Assembly (NCBI GenBank): GCA_030407085.1
Contig: CM059582.1
Location: forward strand, 23,139,001-23,203,000
DNA from: Trichopria drosophilae
Taxonomy: Eukaryota > Arthropoda > Insecta > Hymenoptera > Diapriidae
Length of the DNA: 64,000 nt
Direction of reading: 5' to 3'
Shown here: positions 10,919-24,540 of the stretch, one piece after another
How positions within the stretch are numbered: position 1 is the first letter of the stretch
Layout: every line of letters starts with the position of its first letter
Notes under the pieces: generated by a model
Told to the model about the DNA's origin: nothing
Seen by the model: the letters and a program-made list of their open reading frames with translations, nothing else
Databases searched by the model: none
Program-made: the position numbers and the translations under genes

Positions 10919-13326
10919 GTACTTTTGACATTTCGTTTTTTGGTATTGCGTAAAACATTTGTGAGTAAGAAAAATAACTCGTATAATGCAAATACGTGTG
11001 CACCAGAACGACAAAAGGATTTACCATTGATTTTTTATGAGAAGTTGTTCTCTATAAAGTTTATATAATGCATTTTTAACATAAGTGGTGTATTCTTCAG
11101 TTATCACTAAACCTTTTATAGAGGTTACTTTCACAAATTTTTACTTACATGTAATACACTATTATAACAAATCCTTAAATCAAGACAAGAAATGTGACTG
11201 AAATATGAATTTAATTACAAAAGTTGATTGAATATAAGGTGTCATATAAACAAGAAGCATATAAGACATAAGGATATACTTATGCACTGCACACGGACTG
11301 ATTTTAAGAGGTAATTTTGTTAAGTATTCGTTTTTAAGGTACATTTCTGGATTAACTGAGCATCTAACGTCATAGACACTTTTGCAACTTCAAATTCTGT
11401 AAATAAACTGTAAGTAAAATCATTATGTAACTCGTTAATATGAATATCAGTAATAATTTCATTTATATATGTGAAATATTGTGTCTATAGAAAAACCAGC
11501 TGAAGAAGACACGTATCCGATTGCCGAAACAAATCGTTATTTTTGTGTACCAACCTTATTAAGAAATCGTCAAATTTTCAAAAGAATTTAATTTAATTAA
11601 TTAAAATACAATAAATATTTACTGTTATTCCTCTCAGCCTAAATGTCATGAATACTGTAAACAATTTTTAGGTGATCAATTAAGCCAATGTATATAAGGC
11701 ATAATTATGTCCTTTTCTAAATGATCTTGTTTTTATGAAAAATAACTTAAATTTTTCGAACCAATTTTTTCTAATTATAGCAACTCGTCTGTGCTCGAAG
11801 AAAATGAGTAGCAGATTGGAATGATTCGATGGAAAAATCTTAAAATAATCCAAACTTTCATCCTTATCATCATAAAAAATTGTAAATTTTTCAAGTAAAA
11901 TTTGCTTTATTTCGATTAGAGCACACGAGTTTATGTCATCAGTACAAATTAAAAGTATTCATAATAAAAACATCCTGATTTGCTCGTCAAAAACGTCCAT
12001 CGAATATTTAGTAATAATGACGAGTATAAAAATACATTCTTTTACTTCGTCTTGTTTTTGTTACATCTTAAATCAAGACTCAATTCAGACTTCAGTATAA
12101 CTGAAATTCAATATGATAATATCAAGTGTTAAACAAACTAAAGAAAATATATTATCCATTATTCCTCTGCGATTGATTTAATCCTGATATGAAAATTTTT
12201 TTTAATCTAATTTCAGTATTTCGTATCAAATGAAAAAAATTACTTATCCCAATATTTTCGAAGTCAGAATTGAGTTACCGTCAACAAGAATTCAATATGG
12301 CAACAAATTTGAAGAAAATTGTAAAAAAAAAATGCAGAAATTTTTAATCCTATGATTTTTCTTCGACCTATCAGAATATTGGAATTCTATTGAAACGATG
12401 AGAGAGGTGAATCAAATATTTGAATTTTCGGAAAAAATTGCACTTTTACAGCCCACTTTATTAGAATGACATAAAAATTTCGTCAAAGTGAACATTCCTT
12501 TGAACAATTTTTTTGATACTGCAATTCATATGACTAAATATTTCCACAATATTTGACATTTTTTACAAATTACAGGCCTTATTGGAATTCGTGATGGTTT
12601 TAGACCAAAATTTTTATTTTTTTTATTTGATTTTGATGCGAAATACTTGATTGAATTTCGGCGTTAATGGGTATTGTTAATAGATATAATTTTTATTTTA
12701 TTTTCAGTCGTATGTAGTATAATACCAATATATCTAACTCAAAACTAGCTTTAAAAATTTCTCAATAGATATGAAATTAATCATTTTTCTTTTTCGGAAT
12801 AACTATCATGTCGGCAGAAAATAAAACACATGATTACAATGAAAGAGGGAGTATATTAAAAAACGAATAAAAAGTTAATTTTATTTGATCAAATATTCAT
12901 CAACCAAATATTCATTTGGAAAAGAAAAATAATATAAACAAATAAATAGAATATTAAAACAATGTTGATAATATTTGGCAAAATATTCTGCAAACAAGAA
13001 GAGATTCAACGTTTAGATGTCATATACACAGTAATTTAAAGTTACACAAATTCTTGTTGTAAAGAATGTTTAGACTTTTTCAAAAAAAATATTAAATTAT
13101 ATTATTAGGTTTTGTTTACACATTTCTTGATGGCATAAAGTTATATCACGAAAAATATTTCTCGTCTAGATTTTGAACGTTTTTCATTTCACGTTTCGAG
13201 TTTCCTTTGTTCGACATAGATTTATAACAGCTTTAATCACATTTTTTTTTAAACACGAAAAGTTTTTTTTAATTCATCTCGGGATTTTACTGTGCGATAC
13301 TTCTTAACATTTTACATACACATTTA
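10919..13326. other. AT-rich desert
   Basis: A phrase CTGAAGAAGA...GCCGAAAC at about 11501-11531 resembles decayed retroelement-tail motifs. A 16-bp block (AGTATTTCGYATCAAA) near 12217 recurs inverted near 12640. Both are too weak to call elements. No genes. Confidence 0.5.
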
Positions 13327-13589
13327 CAGTAGGGTCCCGGTATATTTCCCCGCTCGGTTCGTCGCCTTCCCCTCCCGTCCTTTATATTTGTCAAAAGTAG
13401 GGGAGCACCGCTTCTCCCACTCTCCTCAGTCGTGTTAAATTCGTGGCGTTACAGCAGGCCCTTCCAGAGGCCTCAGAGCGCTAGGTGGGGGAAAAAGAGA
13501 GCGGCGACAGACGAATATAACGAGACGGAACTGGGCAAATATGCTGGGACATAAATATAGCGAGATGCAAATATACCGGAACTCTACTG
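13327..13589. mobile_element. pogo-like MITE (Tc1/mariner superfamily)
   Basis: A 263-bp element with termini CAGTAGGGTCCCGG and, inverted at the right end, CAGTAGAGTTCCGG, both continuing into TATATTT. It is flanked on both sides by the dinucleotide TA (13325-13326 and 13590-13591). TA targets and termini beginning CAGT fit the pogo/Tigger branch of Tc1/mariner. The interior is strikingly GC-rich against the flanks and has a C-rich left half and G/A-rich right half. No transposase remains, so this is an internally deleted, non-autonomous copy. Confidence 0.8.
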
Positions 13590-15812
13590 TAGTTAATATA
13601 GTTTAATTCTGCTTTGAAATTCTCGTATTTTCTCGATAATATTTCTAATATAACGCAGAGAAAATTAAATGTTAAAAACAGGATAATCGACATCCCGATA
13701 TTAACCATTAATGTAACCAAATATATGGTCACTATCTAACATATTAGTGCCAGAGATACTTAGATGTTATAAATTTGTTCTAAACATCAATATAGAAAGG
13801 TATAATATTTAATGAGAACTATGATGTCTCTTTATTTTAAAACTGTAGATAATAATGGTTAGCATATATTTTCAATTAGTTAGTTGCATATTTTAATTAT
13901 CTGTTTTATATAACCATTTTCAATCAAAAATTCTTAATAACAATATAAAATATTATTAACTATTGCATCAAATAAAGCTAAACTCATGTTTATATATATT
14001 TTATTACGTTTTTTCATTTTTATTTTTAGTTGCGCATTTCGCAGATTATCGAGAAATACATTTTTAATTTATAGTCTGACAACATTGGAAAGTTGCATAC
14101 TTAACACATTTTTAAATGAACATTTCTTAATATTGTGCTTACTAAATTTTTTAATGTACAGATTACAGTCTGATCTTTTATTAAACGGTGATATTAACTA
14201 ACGGTGTATCAGTGACGTTATTAATTTTATTTAATCTCATATACGACCAAGCTTCGGTATTAAATGTAATCGTTGGATATGTGATATTAAGCCAGTAATA
14301 AGTATAACCGTGAAAGTTGCTGTATGCTTCTATTAGTATAAAAAAGTAATTTTCTTAATGCAGTTCGAAAATGGGGATTTCGTTAAATCGAAACAGCAGA
14401 ACTAAATTTTAATACATTTTTAATGAACGCATATTTTCTTTAATATCTTTGATATTACAACGTATTTGTCGTTTATTTAGTCTCTAGCATTAAATAAATG
14501 TTTAGAAAATACAAACTATTCAGTTCTGATTAATTTGTAATTAAAATAAAATGGGACTTTTTTCAATATGTTGAATAATATTGTAATCATTAATGCGCAA
14601 ATTAATAATCAAATTATTAATTAATAACATGTTTTATCACATTAAATACTAACGAAATATTATTACATGTAAAATTAAATTAATTTTATATATTGGAAAC
14701 CGTAAACTTGTCCTTTGCGGAGTATTGGTTTTGAGCATAAAGGAATAATATTAATTAAAATATACGAAATGTAATCTAATGCATTTATAAATGTGTATAT
14801 AAAGAAAGGATATTGATATATTATATTGTTTTAAAAAAATGATACACAAACAGTTTTTTGATTAAATTTTCAATACAAACAAATTTACTGATTTGTTTCC
14901 ATAGAATAATTGTTTGTTATTGTACATTATTTGAAAATATGCAAAAATGAAATCGCAAAATGCTAATATAAAACTTTGGAAAAAAAGACTTACAGACTAA
15001 GTTCAGTATAATTTAATGCAATAAAAGTTAGAAACAATAAAATAATAAAAACTTTTGTTTACTCTTAGTTTACTTGTTAACTTCAATTATTGGTTGAAAC
15101 AAAACTACCGTTAGACTCGTGCACAATAAGTTTATAGGCATTACCGTTGATTCAGTTTTCATAAACAATAGTTTGATCGGTGTTCATATTACATTATGCA
15201 TAACAAGGATGAAGAGCACGTGTGCTTCGTTTAATCTCATAGTCACTCTTTAATCATGATAAATTTCATGTATGTTTTACGGTGTTCAACTAAATAATGT
15301 ATTATCTATGCACTATATCCATTATCATAAATCTAGAATTAGTTGAGTGTATTTACATTATGATTATACTTTACTATTATTATTATAACATTAATTATTT
15401 TACTTATACGCCATGGTAAAGGATGATCCGAGCTACGAACTTTGATGGTCTATAATAGCATGTGGAAAGTGATATGTATATCATTAGTATTATCGGATAA
15501 TAACATCACAGATAAAGCGATTCATCCATAGTAACTGCTATGCATGATATTATTATAATTATTACACATGTTTCACTGCCAAAATATTATGTGCGATGCA
15601 TGAATATCGTAGAAAATATATAAAAAGGACGCGTAATAATGAGCAACTGTATTTTAAAAAATGGAGTGCACATTTTATGTTTTCCTCAACATTTTACCTA
15701 CGAAAATAAAAATTCTTTGGCACGATTCATATTTATTCTCAAATTTTGTTATCGTTGTAGCAAATAAATAATTTGTGATTTTTTTTTAACATTTCTTTAT
15801 TTAAAAGAAGAT
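13590..15812. other. AT-rich intergenic DNA
   Basis: No gene. About 15110-15640 is less A/T-monotonous and has repeated ATGATA/ATCATGAT/ATGCAT words of the kind seen in conserved non-coding elements. That is only an impression without a comparison. Confidence 0.45.
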
Positions 15813-15878
15813 TGTACCCTCCCGGACTCGAACCCTGGACCTTTCGATTAGCGATCGAATACACTACTATAAGACAAT
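15813..15878 (-). pseudogene. tRNA-like sequence, decayed (anticodon would be GCU)
   Basis: Reading the minus strand, a T-loop GGTTCGAGTCC is preceded by a perfect 5-bp anticodon stem (TTCGA/TCGAA) closing a 7-base loop TCGCTAA, which places GCT at the anticodon. A D-arm-like TATAGTAGTG precedes it. The acceptor strands (about ATTGTCT and AGGGTAC) pair at only four of seven positions and the T-stem has mismatches. No long variable arm is present, although GCU would imply serine. A run of nine A follows about 30 bases downstream on the minus strand. It is best read as a tRNA pseudogene or the head of a tRNA-derived SINE. Confidence 0.55.
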
Positions 15879-16918
15879 TATCTTTACTATTGCACTTACG
15901 ATATTTATAAAACATTGTTGAAATGAGAACAAAACGATAAATCGACAAAAATTACTTGCAAAAGTGATAAACATGAGGTACCCTTGAATAATGATGATAA
16001 ATGATATAGATATATACATAAGACTGAATCACGCCTGATGAATTAATAAGATTAATGATTTCCGATGACACGACAATGTACAAGTCAAATGCATTTATCT
16101 CTCCTGAGTCTGTAAATATTATATGTTTGGTCCTTTTTTAGATTTACGGTACGCAAATTAATTATTATTTACTAAATTTTAACAACTCATTATTAATTTT
16201 CGCATTTGTATTAATATTTTTGGACAATTCTCTTAGCATTAGAAGAATATTACTAACCCACAATACAACTGTTTTAGGAAATTACTTACAATATGATATA
16301 TTTATATTTCGATCGATTAAATGTAATAATTAATATGTAATTACTTGTACCGCTAAAAAATAATTAACTCTTAACTTTCTTTGTTTTGTCGGTGCTTTTG
16401 ATAATGATATTTCAGAATAAAATAAGAGGTACTATTTAATTAATAAATAAACATATATTTTAATTAATTTAATTAATTTTTTTTATATTTTACTAATGTT
16501 ATTAACAATTATTGGTATATTGAAAAATAACTGTTAGTATTTTCTTTTCGAATTTCATTATGAAAAGTACTGACAAAAGAAAGTTAGTAGTCAATTAAAT
16601 ACAATAATATTTCAATCCATCAAATCGCTATTGATCGAATGCATAAATGATGTGAAATATTGTCATCGAACAGATATAAACGATTTAAAAAGCCAGTGAA
16701 TCAAATGTAGTTTCAATAATCGTGAACAATAATGCTTTTGGACAAGTAATAATGTCAACATTTTACACTTTGTTAAAATTATTGCATCCATATTAATACA
16801 TAATTTATTAAGAAATATTCGTACATGAAAATTAATTAATTGAAAAACATTTTCAATTGATTTAAACTTTTAGTATTTTATATTTTCGACGTCAATCAAA
16901 ATAAATCCAAGGTCAATA
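15879..16918. other. AT-rich desert
   Basis: Contains TTAATTAA-type simple sequence at about 16436-16480. Nothing else recognised. Confidence 0.55.
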
Positions 16919-16942
16919 TTTCAAAATTAAAAACGGCGGATC
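16919..16942. repeat. Fragment of the GGCGGATCC repeat family
   Basis: A short block reading TTCAAAATTAAAAACGGCGG then ATCC matches the module of the 975-1467 MITE (TTCAAAATTCAAAATGGCGG then ATCC) with two to three changes. The termini are not recognisable. Confidence 0.45.
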
Positions 16943-19900
16943 CATTAAGGTGATATGCGAAAATCACGGCTTCTAAGAAATAAAAAATATTCGTTATTCT
17001 TCGCTTTACTATTTTTGGAGTTTTTAGATTTTTTGTATACTTTTTCGACAACAAATTGTAATTTCTGCTTATGATTATTCAAAGTTAGGGAATCATTTTT
17101 TAGTTTTTTTCATTCGTTTTTGTTTATTTAAATTTTTTTAAATTTTTGTATATTTAAATTTTCTGTTTTATTTTTGTATTGTACATTTTACATTGAAATG
17201 TAACAAATTCCTATCCACGCATACAGAGTCACAATTTTGATGTTTGAAAATGTCTTTTTTTGAAAAGTGTAAATGTAGCTCTTAAAATTTAGTAACTTTT
17301 TTAATAGGATTTAACTACGTATACATTGATAAAATCTGAAAGTGAAGGAAATTTCAGGATTTCGAATAATTTTTTAGTTTCAAGGTTTCAGGTGCCAAAA
17401 AATATCAAAATCGATAAAAACTAAACCACATCTTTGAAGTGAATCTTTCGGAAACACGTTTTTGATAAATCAGATGATGAAAAGCATTATTATGGTGAAA
17501 ACTACCAATGAACAAAAAAATGACACTGGCTATTTCTTAAAGAATGTCGTGTAAAATTACATTTTTCGAAAATTTCAATTACTCCATTCAAAAACGCTAC
17601 CTCAAAACATTTTTTAATAATTATGATTCAATTTTATTATGACATATAAAAGTGTGCTGAATATTATTTCAAAATAATATATATTTAGAATTAACTAATA
17701 TCTAAGATTAGATTTGTTACTTTAGGCCATGTAAACATTTCAACCAGTTGGTAATTCCACATTTAATTCAATTAATCTAATATTTATTTAGCTACTTAGT
17801 AATCGTTAATAATGAACATTTGTTTATGTTGTGGGCGGTATATCGGCGTTAAAAAAACACTTGACAAACAAAACGATGAAATTTATTTCTTCCTACCTTT
17901 TCGACAATATCTTGTTTAAATAGCCCATTATTCTAACTTTTATATCGTTACTTTGTTAACTATAATCTGGTAAGATTCTATAGAATCTTAATTAAAGAAT
18001 TAAAAAGTTCAGCAAATTCTCGAAACTTTCAATTCATACGGAGTAGCGCAAGAAATTTAAATTTTTTCAGTTGTACGACTGAATGAGTATTATCATCCAT
18101 TGCAAAAAATTATGATTGTTTTTATTGACTAAAATCAAAGCTATTTTATTAATGACTGTTTTATTTTTTGAGTTATTTATCCAATAAAATCTTTCTTGCA
18201 CTGAAAGAGTAATCTATTATCCAATTCTTAATTTTAAAAAGGCAGGAAAGTTTATTCTACTTTCCGATAACACCAGTTTAGTCTTCGTATGTTTTTTTAA
18301 ACGCAAAGTAAGTAGAGTCGTTAGTTGAGAAAGCGGAAAGTTGCTATGGTATACATTCACTATAGTTTCTTGCCGTGTAATCGGAGTAATGAAGAATAAT
18401 TTGAGACCGGCCGTAACAACTGTACATAAAAACATGACTGATAGTAAGGCAAACATTTTTCTAAGTCAGAAGCAAGCTTTTAGTTGAAATGGATCGGTGG
18501 GAGGAGTAATCTCGGCATCTTGACATATTATAACATGTATAGCATGGCTTGAATCCAAGTCTCTGGGACTTTTAGTACAACAGAATTTTGTTAATGTTTA
18601 TAACATTTTATATGTTACAAATTTCACTGCGGAATTTAAAATACGTTTTGGAAAATGATAATAAAAATTCATTTAAACAAAAATAATCCGTTTTTAAAAT
18701 ATTAATTGTCGAACTGTAGGTTGAGGATAAATATTTGCCTTTTCGAATTCCGTTAAACAGATCGCAAATTCAAAGAAAAAATTCCCAAATTTATTTTAGA
18801 CTAGAAATATTAATTCATTAACAATTAATATCTTTTAAAAAATTTATTTTAAATCGTTCTTTCTTTCGTTCCTTAAAAAAGAATTAATCCTGTACATATT
18901 ATATAGTATGGATATGTTTTAGGAATGAAAATATCCATGGAATTCTTCACATAAAACCGGAATATGTTTTGTTTTTAATTGTCATCGTTGAATAATATTT
19001 TATCATCGTAACAATCTTTGAACCAAAAAAAAATTACATAAAAAATTTCTCTACAAATTTTCCATACAATGCTTACTTTTCAAATATTTTTATATAAAAC
19101 CCTGTGATTATCCTTCAAGAACTAAGAAAGAAATCAGGTTTATTTTAATTTTACTTCCACTTCATCAATACTTAAAAGAACGTCTCCGTATGTCGTTCAA
19201 GTTTTTTCAAAATTTATTAATATAATCATGACCAATTGTTTTTTTTTAATATTGAATCGACTAAGACATTCTTTGTACACGATCAGCACAATTATTTGTC
19301 GATTTGAACACAAAAATCATAACTCTGACATTTATACTCTGACATTTTTCTGAGTAATATTACTAACAAAAATCAATGTTATTTGAGAAAATTATTCATT
19401 GATAAACGTTCACACAAATATTTTATTAAATGTTTCCATTATTTTGAGAATCAGCGATATCATTCTTATTTAAAATAATATTTTTCTATAAATTAAAACT
19501 ATTATGTGAAATATGTAAAACTCTAACCAAAAATAATATTAGGTAAATAAAATTACCGATTTTCGATCGTATCATATGATCTTTTCAGGATACACTGATG
19601 AAATAATTTAAATATTCACATATGTTTTTTTGTAGTTACATATAAATATTAAATATGCTGGAATACATTTTCTTTACATTTTGAATTTCGATTTATATCG
19701 ATTTTATCTTTCATAAGATCGTGAAGCGTATCTTCCATATCAGGAAAAAACATGGTTATTTAAAAGTGAGGTACAGTAAAAGCTCGTAGGATGAAAGTCG
19801 ATATTTTAACAGATGTAAAATGTATTTTATTTTCAAAGGCAAACAATGTACCAGTTCTTGCAGTAAGAATTGACGGATAATTTAAGTTCTTTTATGTGAC

Positions 19901-21792
19901 ATTTTGGCTTGTATTAAAATCATTACGTTAAATTTATATCATAACCTCAAAACTAAACTTCCTTGCTCAAGTCAATCGTTTATTTCGCTTAAAAATCTAA
20001 TTATTTGTCATCCAACAGGTTTCTTTAAATATTAAAAAAATACATCAATCGACAGTAAACAACGTACTTTATAATTAAAATATTTACATGCAACATTTTT
20101 TTAGAACTGTTCCACTCTAATTTTTAAATAAATTTTATTCGAAAAGTTAAATTTTTCATTTTCAAGTCAGTAAACATTTTAGTGTTGGACATCTTGAGTT
20201 GATTAATTTTTTCATCATAAATATTTCAGTATCTACAGAGAATTCATAATTAAAAATATATGGAAGTTAGCATGTAAAGTATGCAGTAACTTTTCCTATC
20301 TCCATTTTTAAAACCGAAATAGAATTCCTCATTTTACTCATTAGCGCCGTAAAGTTCAAAAAGTTCGCTTTCATGTTCTACGTTTACCATGGAAATGATC
20401 CGCATACAAATGTCGCTTGCAACGTGTAAAATATGAAATTGTACACTTCGTAAAGATTGAATGAACAATCTCATTTCCAAGATGATGAGTTTAAATAAAA
20501 ATATGTTGATTTTCATATATCATCTTAGATACGTTGTTTTCGAAATCATCTATTTAATATTTAAAACAACATTTAATAAATTCAAAACACTAATATCAAA
20601 TGCACAACTTCATCTGCTTAAAATTCAAGAAAATAACCATCATTAATTTAGAAAGTGATTGACCGTTGAAAATGATAAAAATAATAAGAATTATGAGTTT
20701 TCAGGCTTAGATGTTTGGGTAAACATTGATGAGCAAATATATGGTTCATAGATATACCTATTTGAAATGTATTTTTTCAAAACTTAGTCTTAAAAAATAT
20801 TAGAAAATGTGCATTAATAGTTTCTGCAATAAAAAAGAATTAGAATGAAGTATTTTGACTTTGAAAATGAAAACTTGTTTCATCTTATATACGACTGGCT
20901 TGCCAAGAAATAGATTTATACTAATCCAATTTTTGGCAGTTTTCCAGTGTTGTTCGACTTAGAATGTATAAACTTCATGAAAACTATAATGAAAATCGTT
21001 AAGTGAAATAAAAACAACAGTAATCGTACATTTTCTCAACAAAAATATGTATTAAATACAAAACAAAAAGAAAAGAGCCAACAAAGGTTTACAACCATGC
21101 TTGACCTGCCTTTTTTTCAGCCACAAAAAATTGCGTGGTACAAAAATGGTTCTAAACTGTTAAAGAACGTTATAAAATACTGTGGCATAGCTGCTACGAA
21201 ACACTCACGTTTTGTAATGAATTCGTAGCAATTTATAATAGGTCAAATATATTATGCCATAACTCATTTATTTATTTGAAAGTATTATTATCATGTTCAC
21301 TGCTACTACTAGAATTCGTATTTTGGTTTCGTTATTATCAGATCTTCCTATTGTTAACATACATATTTCAAAAGAAACATTATAATAGACATACGCTTGC
21401 TAGCCAAATTTGCATAGGGGTGCCCTCTGTACTTACAACTGGCACACCTCACATATTTTAATTAATAAAATGTTAGATAAAATATACTTGGGGAATGAAG
21501 TTCTACATCTTAGTGAAATGTTTAAAATACAAAATTTTCTTAGCAAGTATGGGAATTTTTCAATTTAATAAAAGTCGGTGCTTAAATAAGTTATTATCAA
21601 CATTCAAAACAATAATGATTTTCTTTCACGAATATATTCTGTGATAAAAAAAGAAGATACGCCATCGACCCCTATTTGAGATATTTGATTTTTTTGTGAA
21701 ATTTGAGAAATTTATGGTCTTAACAAAATTTCATTTAAATATTTATCTTAAAAACTCTTTGTTATCCTATATTAAAAAAAAATCATAGGATT
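16943..21792. other. AT-rich desert
   Basis: About 4.9 kb with no gene, RNA or clear transposon. T-rich on the plus strand at 16990-17200. The only exact structure seen is the 20-bp palindrome at 17971-17990, listed separately. Confidence 0.55.
17971..17990. repeat. 20-bp perfect palindrome
   Basis: TAAGATTCTATAGAATCTTA equals its own reverse complement. Its composition is AT-rich, so chance is a fair explanation. No other structure surrounds it. Confidence 0.85.
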
Positions 21793-22052
21793 GTACAAAC
21801 AAAGTCAACGTCGAAACTCGATGCACTTGAGCCGATTAGGGTTAATGTTCTTACATTGAATTATCCTTTTGTGTCGCATAGTGGTAAAATCGGCTTTTCA
21901 CTTTCTCGCAATAATTTCCAGTAGATATAGTTTTCTAACAGATCCTACAACACCAAAAACCATGTTGCCGTGATATTTTATACTATAATAAAGGAATACA
22001 AAATATATATTGTTAAACAAAGTTTTGTCATTAAATATAGTCTAACAAAATC
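21793..22052 (+). repeat. Dispersed repeat, copy A (opposed to copy B)
   Basis: This segment matches the reverse complement of 24541-24774. The strongest part (about 21800-21920) contains AACGTCGAAACTCG and GAGCCGATTAGGGTTAATG. The end shares TAGTCTAACAAAATCA. Both copies keep one frame open through ALEPIRVNVLTLNY, but all the base differences that I can see in that stretch change the amino acid (D/G, T/P, FV/VA), which argues against selection on a protein. It is probably a non-autonomous transposon piece of unknown class. Confidence 0.7.
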
Positions 22053-22489
22053 AACAAAGTAGTAGGAACAGATGCACGAAATATCACGTATTTTTTCGAA
22101 TTAAGGATTCTAAATCTAATCTCTATAGGTTTGCCAGTCATCAAAATCTTTTATATTGTACTTGTAATACTCGTAGATGCTAAGAGAATAATATACAATT
22201 TATCTCAACTCCCTGTGAATGTACTGTTGCAGAGAAATTTAAGATATAATTGCGTACCTGATAAAGCGAGACAGTACAGGCAGTTTTCTAATTCAAATTC
22301 TGATTGTTTAGTTTTCCTTGAGTTATATAAGCGTATTCTAAAAGTGTTAAATTTTAGGCATTTTTTCCCCTTTTGTACAATACGATAAGTAAATTTATTC
22401 GTAATGATAAACATTTCTTTCATTACTAACCACTGCACTTTCTAAATCTGAATTAGGTAAAAACTGCCAATAAGAAAATAAAAAGTATG
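22053..22489. other. AT-rich spacer
   Basis: Open frames of up to 85 codons overlap on opposite strands, with no recognisable protein. Confidence 0.5.
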
Positions 22490-22670
22490 CCACCAAATGA
22501 ATTAGTAATAATTTTTGCTAATAAAAAGTTAAATCCTACTAATTTATTACTAATCCTACAAACTACTAAACTAAAAAAGTCAATATCTACTTGTAGATTA
22601 GTAGAATTTTACTAATGAATTAGTATTTACTGACTATATGTCAGTAAAAAACGTACTAATTGATGGTAAC
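22490..22670. repeat. Imperfect palindrome rich in ATTAGTA words
   Basis: CCACCAAATGAATTAGTA at the left end pairs with TACTAATTGATGGTAAC at the right. Inside, AATCCTACTAAT pairs with ATTAGTAGAATT, and several ATTAGTA/TACTAAT words alternate. It resembles the ATTAGTA-bearing palindromic element at 10711-10918 in style, though not in termini. Likely a decayed foldback MITE. Confidence 0.45.
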
Positions 22671-24128
22671 CCACTTTTCGCTGAAAACAATATCTTTCTA
22701 TCTGATTTACTCAAAAGAATGTGTTTTCTGTATTTTTCAATTCTGCGTTTTCGTAAATGGTAGCAAGTTATCAGACAATTTAATGATATTATTAGCATCT
22801 CCAAAAGCAGCTATATTGTAATTACGTTGTAATTTTAAAAAGTCCTTTATTTGTGAAATTATTAGTTAGTTGATTTTAAATATTCAGCATGATAATCAAG
22901 TTTATTTTACTATGTGTTGTAATGTTAATTCTCAAATTAAACAAGAGTTGACGATAAAACAAATGTATTAGAGAAACTCAAATATTCATTTTAATATTTA
23001 AAACTGTATAACGAATCAAAGGCTTCCCGCAAAGGTATTATTCAGAAATATTTACTATTTACATTGGTATCATCATACATTGCTAAATAAATTAATTCAT
23101 TAAATACTATTGATGTTCATAATGAATATCGATATTGCACCATGCCTTTTCATAATGAATTACACATTAGTGTGGTCAATACCTAATCAGCATTTCCAGC
23201 CTTAAATTTTCGAAATTACTTTTTCATTTTCGAACAATAACCAAATTTAGCGTCAGCTATTGATTCATAACTTTTATTTACTCTTTGGTACAATATTTTG
23301 TTTTAGTAATGAACATGGAACTGATAAATATGGTCTTATTCACGAAAAAACTAAACTGCTGACTAAAAGGTTCATAATTTTTATTTGAGGTGTTTGAATA
23401 ATAAATATTTCATTTAAATTTAGAAAAGTTAGTAGGTACTTATCTATAGTACATATTCGTTTCAGTTGAATTCATTATCAAACGTAATTATTTCACATAA
23501 GCGTGTGCTTTTTGTGAATGAAAAAGCGACTGTTCCGAATTAGTCAATTTTTTAAAGAGTGAATATTATCATACTCAAGTACGATTAATTTTGATCTACT
23601 TTAGCATATGTAAAGAGACAAAAAATAATTGTAAATTTGATGGAGTGAAAATTAATCCAGTGAATTAAAAGAGTGTAATCCCTTATAACGAAACCATAAA
23701 GTGGGCGTTCTAATCAAAGAGTAAAGACTTTTAAATATTGAAATTTGTGAACAAATGCAGATTCTGTGAAAAGTGAAAAATTAATTCCATTAAAAAGATT
23801 TTTTTTAATTCATTGCATTAAAAATAAGCTTGCATTATTTCTTCTTGTGTAAATTTTAATAAGTTATTAGTATCAAGAAGAACTGAAATCTGTTCAATAA
23901 AACAGCCTTAAAAAAGCACAAATTCCTGAGTTTTATATGAGTTTACATTAGATCCGGCCGCTTTTCGGCAGATTTCATTCTAAATTTCTTGAAGAGAGAA
24001 TTTACCTATCATAGGACGTAATTTTTGTTACTCTTCACAAAAGAATTAATTATTGTAACGAGCAGCATGAGTATCTGAACTGTTTTGTCTAACAAACTCA
24101 AAGTTTAGACTGATGTTTGACTTCTTAA
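22671..24128. other. AT-rich desert between the opposed repeats
   Basis: No gene, no transposase remnant and no repeat that I recognise. Confidence 0.5.
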
Positions 24129-24525
24129 CTCTTTGAAACATACATTTTTCTTCAGTTCTAAAGTAAAGATCACAGATTATGAATCTTGAAAATGCAGAAT
24201 GGTGGACTCCAAATTGCAACTGTAATCGTAAAAAGTTACTTGATCGACATGAATCAGATGACCTCAGAATTTAAAATTCCAAATGGCAGGTCAATTTTTA
24301 ATTTTTAACAATTATCGCTGGTTTTGGATTCAGCCATATCAAAAACCGTGAAAATACAAAGTTCCATTAAAAGCCAAACTACATAATTATCCTTGTTCGC
24401 TACCTTGGATCCGTCAATTTGATTTTTAAAAAACGGACCCCAGATTTATAATCCGTGACTCGAAAAACTTTGTACAGAATTTAAAAAAGAATGTTGTGTC
24501 ATGTAGCTTTGTCAAAATTACATTA
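24129..24525. mobile_element. Decayed copy of the piggyBac-like MITE
   Basis: It starts CTCTTTGAAACATACATTTT after TTAA (24125-24128), closely matching the left end of the element at 975 (CCCTTTGAAGCATGCATTTT). Within it, modules with GGTGGACTCC, TTTTGGATTCAGCCAT and CTTGGATCCG echo that family's core, followed by CCCCAGATTTATAATCCGTG. The right terminus is badly eroded near 24505-24525, so the end is approximate. More diverged than the first copy, hence older. Confidence 0.6.
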
Positions 24526-24540
24526 ATTTAAAAAAAACAT

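Noticed and set aside
11501..11531. CTGAAGA...GAAAC, similar to a hammerhead-ribozyme core
   Set aside because: The first motif is CTGAAGA, not CTGATGA, and I cannot draw the flanking stems.
12210..12655. Possible inverted termini (AGTATTTCGYATCAAA)
   Set aside because: Only about 16 bp match, with no clear target duplication and poor extension; could be chance in AT-rich DNA.
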